From Sulfurimonas sp. HSL-3221 (GTDB taxonomy: Bacteria > Campylobacterota > Campylobacteria > Campylobacterales > Sulfurimonadaceae): a stretch of DNA of 64,000 nt. How positions within the stretch are numbered: position 1 is the first letter of the stretch; the number at the start of each line of letters is the position of its first letter. A model generated the notes under the pieces. It worked only from the letters and a program-made list of their open reading frames with translations. It had not been told where the DNA came from and did no database searches. A program made the translations under genes and the position numbers. The stretch is taken from positions 1,302,001 through 1,366,000 of the forward strand of contig NZ_CP087998.1 of assembly GCF_021044585.1 (NCBI RefSeq), in the 5' to 3' direction. Of the stretch, positions 24,514 through 32,834 are shown one piece after another.

Positions 24514-27500
24514 CACTGTTCTCTACCTTACCCTCTCAAGCGGTGTCCATCTGGGCAAGCTCAAACTCGGCCGCCTTTATGCGGAGAAATTATACCTGAA
24601 GTGGGACGATGCACTTCAGGTCGAGATCGGCACGATCGCCCTCGCCCCTTCCGACGCGCCCGAGGAACCCACCGACCTCCTCAGCCTCCAGCGGCGTGTC
24701 TCCGCGGCGCTGAAGCACTTGGACGACCGCTGGATCGGCAGCCTCCGCATCGACCGCATCCGGCTCGGAAACGATCTTAGCGCCTCGCTCTTCTTCGACC
24801 CACGCCGCCGTAGCGACCTGCATGTCGCCTCCCGCGCCCAGGGGCACATCTCCATGACCCTTCTGCCTGTGCGAAACGCGGACGCCTACAAAATGGAACT
24901 ATACGGTGACAGCAGCAAGTTTGGCGGCACCTTCCGTTTCGAGGGCGTTCTGCAGCCCAAGCAGAGCGAACTCTACCTGGGCGGCAGCATCGACGTCGCC
25001 GAGGATATCCATCTGCGCCTGGGCGTGCACGCCACCCGCGACGCCGTCACCCTGAACACCTTCTCGACCGAACCGTTTGCGAGCGTCGCGCCGATCGTGA
25101 AACCCCTGCACCTCTCCGACCACGTCGAGCCGTGGATCGTCGCACGGGCCCAGGGCGGGCCGGTCATGCTGCACACCCTGCAGACGACCCTCCCCTTTGC
25201 CTCCCCGGCAAAAGCCTTCGACAATCTCTTCGGCCAGCTCACCTTTCATAATGCACGCTACCGTTTTGCCAATGACCCCGAGGCGTTTGAGCCTGCTCTC
25301 GCGGAGAAGGTCACCGTCCTCTTTGAGCATAAGGTCCTGAAGATCCTGCCGCACAATGCCACCTTTTACGGCGAACCGGGGGGAGAGACCAGCGTCGCGA
25401 TCGATTTTGGCGGCAAGGAACCGCTGCTGCAATTGGCCATTGTGACGACCGCACGGTTCACGCCGGCGCTGCAGCGTCTGACCGCTTCATACGGCATTGA
25501 CCTCCCCTTCACCCAGACCCGCGGGGTCACCGATACCAACCTGAGCCTGACCGTCAACCTCGGCCATGCGCAGACGACCGCCCAGGGATCCTTCAAGACG
25601 GAAAAGAGCCGCATCGATCTCGCCGGTCTCCCCATCACCGTCTCCCGGGCCGCCGTCGATCTGAAAGGTTCGGATGTCACCCTCCGCTCCGTCGATGCTT
25701 CGCTCTTTGATGGCAACGTGACCGGCAGCGTCACCGGGGCATTCAATCCGGCCAAACATCGTGGGACGATCCGCTTCAATCTCGGCGACGTTCGCTACCC
25801 TGTCGGCAATGCACCCATCGTCCTCTCTCCGCAAAGCGTTCCGATGCATTTTGAGTACCGCCTTCATCCCAAAGGCGACACCCTCCGCTTTGACGCCTCG
25901 CGGTGGCACTATATGGAGCACAATCTCACATGCGATGCCTTTACGGCCCCCTTTGACCTCAAGCAGGTGCGCTTTAACGTCCCCAAAACCGCCGTCACTC
26001 TGGACCGGACGGCACGGGCCAACGTGGAGGGTGAGATCTCCCTGTCCCCTCCCGCCGCCACCCTGCTGCTGGACCTAACATCGCTTCACGCCGGTACCTT
26101 TTCCACTGCGCAGGCGCACACCCTCTTCCATATCCGGGCCGACGAGAACCTCTCCGTCGTCAGCAATGCCACCACCCACTGGTCCATGGACAAGACGCCC
26201 CTCTCCGTCTCGCCTTTTACCGTTTCGAAACACAACGGCATTTTCCGCCTCTCCCCGGCCGTCGTTTCGATCGAACACCAGTTGACCGGCTCCGTCGAAG
26301 GTGTCTTTGAACCGGCGACGATGGCCACCGAGCTCAACGTCTCCAAATTCCGCCTCGAGGACGAGGGGCTCGGCAGGCTGTTCCAGAATATGGAGCGCTT
26401 CAGCGTCTATATCGTCCCCATCGACGACGAATACGACATCGTCATCCCCTCGATCAATATGGTCTATTCCACCCTGGGCAGGGGCTGGCGGCTGCACTTC
26501 TTCTCCCTGGATGCCCTGACGAAACATTCCCCGCTGCTGCGCGACTACAACCTCACCGAAAGCACCATCTCCGTCTGGTCGGAAAACGGGAACTATCCCG
26601 TCGCCTTCAACGGGATCGTCGATTACCCCTATGCCCTGACCGCCGTCAACGGGACGCCGGTCAACACCTACCGTTTTCAGGGGAGTATCGAACAAAACGG
26701 CACCCTGGAGTGTTCGATCAACGACCGTATCAAGGTCCGCAGCGGCGACACGATCCGCATCCGCTCCAACGGGGTTGACTTCAGCCAGCCCGAACTGACC
26801 CGTTTCTACCGCGACCACCATTTCAATACCGAAGACAATGCGAGCGAATCGAACACCTCGGTCTTTATCGATGCGAACGATACCGCCATTCTTTTCCCGG
26901 GCAAGCGTCAGGCCAAAGCCGACCGCATCACCATCGACTACAGCCCCAACCGCATTCTCGCGCAGCTCTATAAAGGGGGCGGCGGTGCCAAGCTCGACGT
27001 CAAAGGAGAGACCTTCTACCTCTTCGGATACCGCCTCGACGACGACTTCATGAACCATTTCTTCAACCTCTCAAAAGTCAAAGGCGGGACGCTGGACTTT
27101 TACATGATTGGAGAAAAGGACGACTTTAAGGGGCTGGCAAAGATCAACAACACGACCGTCTACGACTATGTGCTCTTCAACAACCTGTTCGCGTTTATCA
27201 ATACCGTCCCCGCCCTGGTCACCTTTTCACTGCCCTCCTATGAGACCAAAGGGATCAAAGTGCAATCCGCCTATGCCGAACTCGCTTATCACAAGGGGGT
27301 TCTGACGGCATCAAACATCAAAATAGACAGCAAAGAGCTTGATTTCGCCGGCCAGGGAACCATCGACTACAACAAAGACCGCATCAAGATGCAGCTCAGC
27401 GTCAAGACACGGGCCGCAGAGAACATTCGCAAGATTCCTCTGGTCGGTTATATTCTTGTCGGTGACGACAAATCCGTCCTGACGACACTGAGCATCAACG

Positions 27501-27691
27501 GCCCGCTGAACGATCCCAAGGTGGAGAACACGATCGCCAAAGACATCATCGTCAGTCCCTTCAATATCCTCAAACGCACCCTCGACTTTCCGCTGCACTA
27601 TCTGAAAAAACTCGACAGCGGCGCCGACGACGATGCCGATAAAGGAAAGGAGCCCCAGGAGGTCACCTCCGGCATCCCGCCCGCTAATTGA
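24431..27691 (+). CDS. AsmA-like (DUF3971/YhdP-type) giant envelope protein
   Basis: A 1086-residue protein with one N-terminal transmembrane helix (about residues 17-37). A long periplasmic region of repeating beta strands follows, ending in an AsmA-like C-terminal domain ('VQSAYAELAYHKGVLTASNI', 'IDYNKDRIKMQLSVKT', 'PLVGYILVGDD'). YhdP/TamB/AsmA proteins form hydrophobic grooves bridging inner and outer membranes and carry phospholipids. Its presence with an mlaA-mlaC-RND set 5 kb away suggests a lipid-transport role in this envelope, as inference. The start is an ATG after a weak AGG site and lies inside mltG on the other strand. A C-terminal Asp/Lys/Glu-rich tail ends it. Confidence 0.85.
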   Translation: MNDNAINRAIAHTHFTIVAVIAFCLALITVLYLTLSSGVHLGKLKLGRLYAEKLYLKWDDALQVEIGTIALAPSDAPEEPTDLLSLQRRVSAALKHLDDRWIGSLRIDRIRLGNDLSASLFFDPRRRSDLHVASRAQGHISMTLLPVRNADAYKMELYGDSSKFGGTFRFEGVLQPKQSELYLGGSIDVAEDIHLRLGVHATRDAVTLNTFSTEPFASVAPIVKPLHLSDHVEPWIVARAQGGPVMLHTLQTTLPFASPAKAFDNLFGQLTFHNARYRFANDPEAFEPALAEKVTVLFEHKVLKILPHNATFYGEPGGETSVAIDFGGKEPLLQLAIVTTARFTPALQRLTASYGIDLPFTQTRGVTDTNLSLTVNLGHAQTTAQGSFKTEKSRIDLAGLPITVSRAAVDLKGSDVTLRSVDASLFDGNVTGSVTGAFNPAKHRGTIRFNLGDVRYPVGNAPIVLSPQSVPMHFEYRLHPKGDTLRFDASRWHYMEHNLTCDAFTAPFDLKQVRFNVPKTAVTLDRTARANVEGEISLSPPAATLLLDLTSLHAGTFSTAQAHTLFHIRADENLSVVSNATTHWSMDKTPLSVSPFTVSKHNGIFRLSPAVVSIEHQLTGSVEGVFEPATMATELNVSKFRLEDEGLGRLFQNMERFSVYIVPIDDEYDIVIPSINMVYSTLGRGWRLHFFSLDALTKHSPLLRDYNLTESTISVWSENGNYPVAFNGIVDYPYALTAVNGTPVNTYRFQGSIEQNGTLECSINDRIKVRSGDTIRIRSNGVDFSQPELTRFYRDHHFNTEDNASESNTSVFIDANDTAILFPGKRQAKADRITIDYSPNRILAQLYKGGGGAKLDVKGETFYLFGYRLDDDFMNHFFNLSKVKGGTLDFYMIGEKDDFKGLAKINNTTVYDYVLFNNLFAFINTVPALVTFSLPSYETKGIKVQSAYAELAYHKGVLTASNIKIDSKELDFAGQGTIDYNKDRIKMQLSVKTRAAENIRKIPLVGYILVGDDKSVLTTLSINGPLNDPKVENTIAKDIIVSPFNILKRTLDFPLHYLKKLDSGADDDADKGKEPQEVTSGIPPAN

Positions 27692-27748
27692 TACCAACTC
27701 TCAAAAAGTTACCATACGTGACAAAAATGTCTTTTCTCCTTCATTTTT

Positions 27749-27798
27749 GATAATGATTGTCATATCTATTGACTTTTTCGGCTCATATCACCTATACT
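27749..27798 (+). promoter_or_regulatory. Fur-box-like site and sigma70-type promoter of the porin gene
   Basis: GATAATGATTGTCAT (27749-27763) matches 13 of the first 15 positions of the classical Fur consensus. It lies 5 nt upstream of TTGACT (27769-27774), with TATACT (27793-27798) after an 18-nt spacer. Ferric-uptake-regulator control of the porin, and perhaps of the genes after it, is a reasonable hypothesis. Confidence 0.6.
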
Positions 27799-27864
27799 TC
27801 ACCCATTATTTTGGGAATGATTCTTGAAATCGTAAAAATAGAAAACATAACAAAAGGATAGGTG

Positions 27865-29109
27865 ATGAAGCACATTGCACTTTCACTGGGAGCCGCCCTG
27901 CTGGCCGGTACGACACTCTGCGCGGACGAACTGAGCGAACTGAAAGCCCAGATCGCCGAACTGCAGGAAAAAACGGATGCCCTCATCGACGAAACGTCGG
28001 ACCTGAAAACGGGATTCAACTATACGACGGTCGATGCGAACGCCTCTGTCAACGGCATGGGGCCTGCAGCCTCAAAGGTCTACTACTCCAAGTCCCCGCT
28101 CTCCATCGGCGGCTACGGTGAAATGTACTGGTCCTCTCCGGACAGCGACGGTGCCGCCGGGGACGCCTATACAGACGTCTACCGCTTCGTTCCCTATATC
28201 GGGTACAAGTTCAGCGACAACATCGTCCTCAATACCGAACTGGAGTTCGAACACGGTGGCGAAGAGGTCGCCATCGAATTCATGTACATCGACTTCCTGC
28301 TGCATGAGGCCTTCAACCTCCAGGTCGGAAACCTCCTGGTGCCGATGGGTCTGATCAACAAGCGCCACGAACCGACGCTCTTCAACACGGTGCAGCGCCC
28401 GGACGTTGAGAAATACCTGATCCCTTCGACCTGGCATGAGACCGGGATTCTCGCCTACGGCAGTTTCAGCGATATCGGTCTTAGCTACACGGCAGGGATC
28501 ATCAACGCCCTGGCGCTCAACAACGACAATAATATGCCCGGTTCCGTCAACAAGAAATGGATCCGCAGCGGCCGTATCGGTTCGGAAGAGAACGGCCCGA
28601 TGCAGCGCGTCGGCTTTGTCGGGCGCCTTGATTACCGCGGTATCAGCGGTCTGCTCCTGGGAACATCGGCCTACTACGGCGCCGCGACACAGGGGCGCCC
28701 GAGCGGTGTAGACGCCTTTATGTACGACTTCTACGGCCAGTACGAAAAAGCGGGCTTCAAGCTCAAAGGCCTCTACACGGCCATCACCGTCTCGAATGCC
28801 GAGAAGATCTTCGCCGAAGCGGCGGACGGCGCGGAAGGGTACTACGTCAACGCGGAGTATGACCTGCTGGCGACACTGCCGACGCGCTACCGCCTGCCGA
28901 TCTTCGCACAGTATGAGAGCTATGATCCCGTCTCCTCCGTCGCCGGCGGTACCCGTCCCGACCTCGAGCAGACCAACACGACCGTGGGCATGAACTTCTT
29001 CCCTCACGAACAGGTCGTCCTGAAGGCGGACTACGTCATGACCGACTTCCATGACAGCGCGCTTGAAGACTACAACGTCTTCAGCATCGGGATGGGCTTC
29101 GTCTTTTAA
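27865..29109 (+). CDS. Outer-membrane porin-like protein
   Basis: A 414-residue protein with a signal peptide (MKHIALSLGAALLAGTTLCA). A short coiled coil (ELSELKAQIAELQEKTDALI) follows, then a beta-barrel region of aromatic-ended strands ('GGYGEMYWSSPD', 'DNIVLNTELEFEHGG', 'LGTSAYYGAATQ'). It ends in phenylalanine (GMGFVF) as expected for BAM substrates. This layout matches Campylobacterota porin-like/FmdC-type proteins, often used for anions or small metabolites. The GTG two codons earlier was rejected for the ATG after AAAGGAT. A Fur-box-like promoter precedes it. The downstream FMN-binding gene has its own extended -10 box. Confidence 0.85.
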   Translation: MKHIALSLGAALLAGTTLCADELSELKAQIAELQEKTDALIDETSDLKTGFNYTTVDANASVNGMGPAASKVYYSKSPLSIGGYGEMYWSSPDSDGAAGDAYTDVYRFVPYIGYKFSDNIVLNTELEFEHGGEEVAIEFMYIDFLLHEAFNLQVGNLLVPMGLINKRHEPTLFNTVQRPDVEKYLIPSTWHETGILAYGSFSDIGLSYTAGIINALALNNDNNMPGSVNKKWIRSGRIGSEENGPMQRVGFVGRLDYRGISGLLLGTSAYYGAATQGRPSGVDAFMYDFYGQYEKAGFKLKGLYTAITVSNAEKIFAEAADGAEGYYVNAEYDLLATLPTRYRLPIFAQYESYDPVSSVAGGTRPDLEQTNTTVGMNFFPHEQVVLKADYVMTDFHDSALEDYNVFSIGMGFVF

Positions 29110-29166
29110 GACGCCTCCCGCGCGCGCCCGGCGGGCGTTCCTTCTCCTTCCCGCTCCGCCGCCGTG

Positions 29167-29175
29167 TGTTATAAT
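29167..29175 (+). promoter_or_regulatory. Extended -10 promoter of the FMN-binding protein gene
   Basis: TGTTATAAT (TGn plus perfect TATAAT) lies 71 nt before the ATG at 29246. There is no clear -35 hexamer, which an extended -10 does not require. Confidence 0.6.
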
Positions 29176-29245
29176 TTTTATACAAAACCGATCCTCAAGT
29201 ACCCGCAGCGGCGGGGATTTGATAATCCGTTTTGAAGAGAGATCC

Positions 29246-29773
29246 ATGCTGAAAAAGTTGATAGTGACCCTGGTTTTACTGAGTGTCGGCGCGGCAGCCG
29301 CCCCGCTGATCTCGCCGATCGATGCGATGCAGCACGCCTTCGGGGCGCAGAGCGAAGTGACGAAGAAAAACACCCTGCTGAGCAGCAAGCAGGCTGCGGC
29401 CGTCACCAAACGCGCCAAGCTCAAACTGGAGACGAAAATCTACCGCTTCTACACCGCCGACATTGACGGCAAAGCCGTCGGATACGGTGTGCTGGTGACG
29501 CGCCAGGTCCGCCAAAAAGATGCCACGGTGCTCTACATGATCACGCCGGAGGGCACGATCCGGGCCATCGAGATCGTCGCCTTCAATGAACCGCCGGAGT
29601 ATATGCCCCAGCACACCTACCTCGAACAGTTCAAGGGCAAGGACGCGAACGCGACCCTGCGCGTCGGCAAAGACATCCCCACCGTCAGCGGGGCGACGCT
29701 CAGCGCGCGCAACGTCACCGACGGTGCCCGCCTCGCCCTGGCACTCTTCGAGACCGTGATCAGGAAACACTGA
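29246..29773 (+). CDS. Periplasmic FMN-binding (covalently flavinylated) protein
   Basis: A 175-residue protein with a signal peptide (MLKKLIVTLVLLSVGAAAA). A single FMN-bind domain of the NqrC/RnfG type follows. The modification motif SGATLS at residues 148-153 places Thr151 as the residue to which ApbE attaches FMN through a phosphoester bond. The apbE gene needed for this lies 1.4 kb away facing it. Such proteins relay electrons in the periplasm between a membrane quinol oxidase and soluble or extracellular acceptors. It overlaps the next gene by one base (TGATG). It lacks other cofactor motifs. Confidence 0.88.
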   Translation: MLKKLIVTLVLLSVGAAAAPLISPIDAMQHAFGAQSEVTKKNTLLSSKQAAAVTKRAKLKLETKIYRFYTADIDGKAVGYGVLVTRQVRQKDATVLYMITPEGTIRAIEIVAFNEPPEYMPQHTYLEQFKGKDANATLRVGKDIPTVSGATLSARNVTDGARLALALFETVIRKH

Positions 29774-30255
29774 TGCGCTTCACCCTCGTCAAAGACCTGC
29801 GCAGCGACGCGCTGATGCGTCCGCTGCTCAACGGACTACTCCTGTTTGCAGGCACCTTTCTCGTTGCCGACGCCTTTCTCAAACGCGACCATATCGGGCT
29901 CGACCGTGCCACCCTCTCTGCGACCCTTTACGGCAACGAAGCGGAGTTCATCGACCCCGTCAGCGAACATTTCGTGCTTGAACTCCTACACAGCGATATC
30001 TTCTTTATGATGATGACCCTGCTGACCCTCTCTGCCGTCTATGCGCGCCTCTGCCCGTTCAAACGCGTCGCCGCGGTCGTGATCAATATCGCCATGATCG
30101 CCGCCGCCGCCGACGTCGTCCTCTTTGCCCTTGCCTATTACAAAGGCGAAGCCTATCTCCTGCCGTGGCTGGGCGCCTTCTGGCTCTGGCACGGCACGGC
30201 CCTTTTCATGGCCTTCGCCTCGCTGCTCTACCTGAACGTCCTCAAGAAGCCCTGA
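29773..30255 (+). CDS. Four-helix membrane protein, candidate electron-transfer subunit
   Basis: A 160-residue protein with four predicted membrane helices (about 17-36, 75-92, 98-122 and 128-156). Histidines sit at the start of helix 2 (His73, in LELLHSDIFF) and in helix 4 (His140, in WLWHGTALF); these could bind heme b. A ~35-residue external loop follows helix 1. I do not recognise the family. It is coupled by TGATG junctions to the FMN-binding protein upstream and to another four-helix protein downstream, so the three very likely make one complex. Heme binding and quinol oxidation are inferences. Confidence 0.7.
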   Translation: MRFTLVKDLRSDALMRPLLNGLLLFAGTFLVADAFLKRDHIGLDRATLSATLYGNEAEFIDPVSEHFVLELLHSDIFFMMMTLLTLSAVYARLCPFKRVAAVVINIAMIAAAADVVLFALAYYKGEAYLLPWLGAFWLWHGTALFMAFASLLYLNVLKKP

Positions 30256-30722
30256 TGCAGCGCGCCTACCGTTTCGCCGTCGTCTATTTCGCCCTCTTCG
30301 GGCTGCTGCTGCTCGCATCGGCCGCCGCCCTCTTCGCGAGCAAGATCGGCTTCTCCGTGCAGGGCATCGAGCTCTACTATCTGGGCAGCGACACCGTCCC
30401 GGGCAAAAGTGCTTACGGACTGCTGGAGACCGCTGTGCCGCACCTGGGAGCCATGGGGCTTTTTATCATGGTGGGGGCGCATTTCCTGCTTTTCGCGACC
30501 GATACCGCCAAACGGCGTGCGATCCGGCTCGCGCTCACGCTCTTTGCCGCGGCGCTCCTCGACATCGTCAGCGGCTACTTCATCGCCTCCGGGAGCACCC
30601 TCTGGGTCTGGATCAAACTGGCGTCATACCTGCTGCTGAGCCTGCTGGGGACGCTGCTCATGCTTCAGTTGATCTACTACGCTTTTTGGCATAGCTTGTC
30701 GCGGCAACGACATCCCCGATGA
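30255..30722 (+). CDS. Four-helix membrane protein with paired helix histidines
   Basis: A 155-residue protein with four predicted helices (about 6-28, 62-82, 87-110 and 116-143). Helix 2 carries His63 and His76, 13 residues apart (TAVPHLGAMGLFIMVGAHF), a spacing that resembles histidines on one helix of a di-heme cytochrome b. A TYR-rich external loop (ELYYLGSD) follows helix 1. The start at 30255 shares a base with the stop of the preceding gene; longer frames were rejected. The last 65 nt overlap the convergent PH-domain gene. The combined evidence suggests a membrane electron-transfer partner of the flavinylated protein, not proven. Confidence 0.7.
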   Translation: MQRAYRFAVVYFALFGLLLLASAAALFASKIGFSVQGIELYYLGSDTVPGKSAYGLLETAVPHLGAMGLFIMVGAHFLLFATDTAKRRAIRLALTLFAAALLDIVSGYFIASGSTLWVWIKLASYLLLSLLGTLLMLQLIYYAFWHSLSRQRHPR

Positions 30723-31158
30723 TGGCACGGTGATATGCGAAGGGGGCTTTGATATGGCTGATGACATAGCGCCCCCCGGAGATCGTCAGGACCTCCAGCG
30801 TTCCGACGTCGATGTGGTTCTTGAACCGTTCACTGTAGGGCTTGATATAGATCGTCCGGATCTCCTCGAGGTTGATCGGTATGATCTCCCGGTTTTTGAA
30901 CCCCTTGTGGATGATGAGGCGTTCGGGCGTCAGCACGCAGTGGTAATGCTTCTTCTCCCGGATCTCCTGCAGATGCATGTAAAAGGTGCGGATGATGAGC
31001 ACCAGACCGATCACCCCGATCTCGTACTCGTAGCCGATAAACAGCAGCAGGGCACCCAGTCCGTAGAGGGAGAGGATGCCGTTATAGAATGTCTTTGATA
31101 TCTCGGCGGCAACAAGGATCGTCTCCTCCGGGTGCAGCATCTTCTCAATCATCTTCAT
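30658..31158 (-). CDS. Bacterial PH-domain membrane protein
   Basis: A 166-residue protein. The N-terminus (MKMIEKMLHPEETILVAA) leads into two closely spaced membrane helices (about residues 25-70). A bacterial PH-like domain follows (YHCVLTPERLIIHKGFKNREIIPINLEEI), of the bPH_2/YdbS type. The function of these proteins is mostly unknown; some are linked to membrane stress or lipid sensing. It overlaps the apbE stop by 14 nt, so it is in the HAD-apbE-PH transcript. Its tail overlaps the convergent membrane-protein gene by 65 nt. Confidence 0.8.
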   Translation of the reverse strand: MKMIEKMLHPEETILVAAEISKTFYNGILSLYGLGALLLFIGYEYEIGVIGLVLIIRTFYMHLQEIREKKHYHCVLTPERLIIHKGFKNREIIPINLEEIRTIYIKPYSERFKNHIDVGTLEVLTISGGRYVISHIKAPFAYHRAIIGDVVAATSYAKKRSRSTEA

Positions 31159-32080
31159 GGTTCCCCTCCAATACTTCAAGGTAGTGCGACAGGTTCGCGC
31201 TTTTGACGACGGTACCGTCACTGTAGATCAGCACATAGCCTACCGGCAGGGTCCGCAGAAACGCAACGGCTTTGGGGGGCGGCATCACGGCCGCCGCCGT
31301 CGTCCAGGCGTCGAGATCGCCGCTGCGTACCGTACCGACGAGGGTGATCGAAGCAAACGCGCGCTCCGATGCCCGCGTTTTCGGATCGATCAGGTGGTTA
31401 TGGGTTTTGTCCCCGACAAACCGCCGGTAGTCGCCGCTCGTACTCATTCCCGTTTGCGGGGCCAGACTTTTGAAGGTCATGAGGGTCCCTTCCGAAAAGG
31501 GGTCCTGGATCGCCAGGAGGCAGCGGCCGAGGCAGCGAATGTCGCCGCTGAGTGCCACGGTGCCCTCCGTAACCCCGCAGTGACGGAGCACGGCGGCGGC
31601 AGCGTCGAGACCCACCCCTTTGCCGAAGCCGCCGAAGTCGAGCATCGCGCCGGGTGCGAGCCGCGCGGCTGTCGCATTGAATTCCAGCAGGTTCAGGCCG
31701 ATCGGGAGGCCGGCGATTTCCGCCCTGCCCGGCACTCTTTCCGCTTCGCCGAAATGGTAGGCCCCGCGGCTGAGGGCACCGATGGTGATGTCGAAGTAGC
31801 CGTCGCTCTGCACGTAGTACCGCACCGCGCTCTGCAGGGCGTCATAGAGCGTCGGCGAGATCGCCAGCGCCCCCGCATGATTGAGGCGGTAGACCTCCGC
31901 GGCGGGGTCGTACGACGAAAGCGCCTTCTCGACCGAGGTCATGGCGGCGAAGGCCCCGTCGATGCAGCCTGCGGCGGTGTCCGGGACCGACACGGTGGCG
32001 AAGGTCCCCATCATCACACGGGTCCGTTCCGTCGCCTGCAACGACGCAAGCAGACACAGCAGGGAGAGCAGAAGCTTCAT
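31145..32080 (-). CDS. apbE: FAD:protein FMN transferase
   Basis: A 311-residue secreted flavin transferase that splits FAD and attaches FMN to a Thr/Ser of target proteins. A signal peptide (MKLLLSLLCLLASLQA) precedes the family's RTRVMMGTFATVSV. Further motifs are LDFGGFGKG, HNHLIDPKTR and the metal-binding LDAWTTAAAVM. The usual SGGD motif reads LSGDIRCLG, a small variation. The obvious substrate is the FMN-binding protein encoded at 29246-29773. I chose the ATG at 32080, 1 nt after the HAD stop; a TTG three codons earlier is possible. Confidence 0.93.
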   Translation of the reverse strand: MKLLLSLLCLLASLQATERTRVMMGTFATVSVPDTAAGCIDGAFAAMTSVEKALSSYDPAAEVYRLNHAGALAISPTLYDALQSAVRYYVQSDGYFDITIGALSRGAYHFGEAERVPGRAEIAGLPIGLNLLEFNATAARLAPGAMLDFGGFGKGVGLDAAAAVLRHCGVTEGTVALSGDIRCLGRCLLAIQDPFSEGTLMTFKSLAPQTGMSTSGDYRRFVGDKTHNHLIDPKTRASERAFASITLVGTVRSGDLDAWTTAAAVMPPPKAVAFLRTLPVGYVLIYSDGTVVKSANLSHYLEVLEGNHEDD

Positions 32081-32081
32081 T

Positions 32082-32708
32082 TCAGACAATGTCCAGCAGT
32101 GCGGCAGGGTGCCCGATGACGATATCGCCCTCCCCCTCGGCGCTGAAGCCCCAGGTGGAGAAGATGCCCGTAATGCCGGCCAGGCGCGCGGCGTCGATAT
32201 CTTTGCTGTTGTCGCCCACCATCCAGGCCCGGTGCTCCTGCGGCCGAAACCCCAGGGCGTCGAGGATCAGGCGGAGCATCGCCGGATCCGGCTTTGACGC
32301 CCCGGCGATGTCGGGGCCGATGATATGGTCGAAATAGTCCGCGATGCCGAGATGCCTGATCATCCTTGCGGCAAAGGTGCTCGGGGCATTCGTCGCAACG
32401 GCAAGCCTGACGCCCGCAGCGTGAAGCGTCTCGACCGTCTCGCGGATACCCGGGTAGAGTACGGGATTCTGGATGCACTGCTCATGGTAGTGCGATTCGA
32501 AGAGCTCGCGGTCGCGCGTCTCGTAATGCTCCGTCCCGTAAAAAAGTTTGGGCAGATTGCGCACGGGCCTGTTGATCCATGCGACGACGGTGCCGCTGTC
32601 GATGGGCGGCAGGGCATGATTCGCCGCCCTGACGTGGTTGATCGAGCAGGTGATGTCGTGCTGCGAATCGATCAGCGTTCCGTCCATGTCAAAGATCACA
32701 ATACGCAT
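32082..32708 (-). CDS. HAD family hydrolase (phosphoglycolate phosphatase-like)
   Basis: A 208-residue haloacid-dehalogenase phosphatase. Motif I is FDMDGTLIDS, motif II VATNAPS, the lysine of motif III is in GASKPDP, and motif IV is VGDNSKDIDAARLAG. The helical cap between residues 15 and 80 places it with Gph/PGMB-type enzymes. Substrate is unknown; the family covers phosphoglycolate, sugar phosphates and FMN-like phosphoesters. It begins the leftward HAD-apbE-PH operon behind a TGCTATAAT extended -10 box. A role in flavin nucleotide turnover is conceivable given apbE but is not supported by sequence alone. Confidence 0.88.
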   Translation of the reverse strand: MRIVIFDMDGTLIDSQHDITCSINHVRAANHALPPIDSGTVVAWINRPVRNLPKLFYGTEHYETRDRELFESHYHEQCIQNPVLYPGIRETVETLHAAGVRLAVATNAPSTFAARMIRHLGIADYFDHIIGPDIAGASKPDPAMLRLILDALGFRPQEHRAWMVGDNSKDIDAARLAGITGIFSTWGFSAEGEGDIVIGHPAALLDIV

Positions 32709-32738
32709 GGTTTTCTTCCCCGCAGGCAGTTTCGCGCT

Positions 32739-32744
32739 ATTATA
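32739..32744 (-). promoter_or_regulatory. -10 box of the HAD-apbE-PH operon
   Basis: Perfect TATAAT on the minus strand preceded by TGC (extended -10), 30 nt before the HAD gene start. Confidence 0.6.
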
Positions 32745-32834
32745 GCAAAGCGCCATGAGATGCGTCATATTGTGATTTTCCTGTGACAATTTGCAGTGAA
32801 ATATTTAAACATTTTTGGTACAATCCTGACATTC

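Noticed and set aside
29110-29145. GC-rich hairpin after the porin as a terminator
   Set aside because: The stem has a mismatch and lacks a T-run; only pyrimidine-rich sequence follows.
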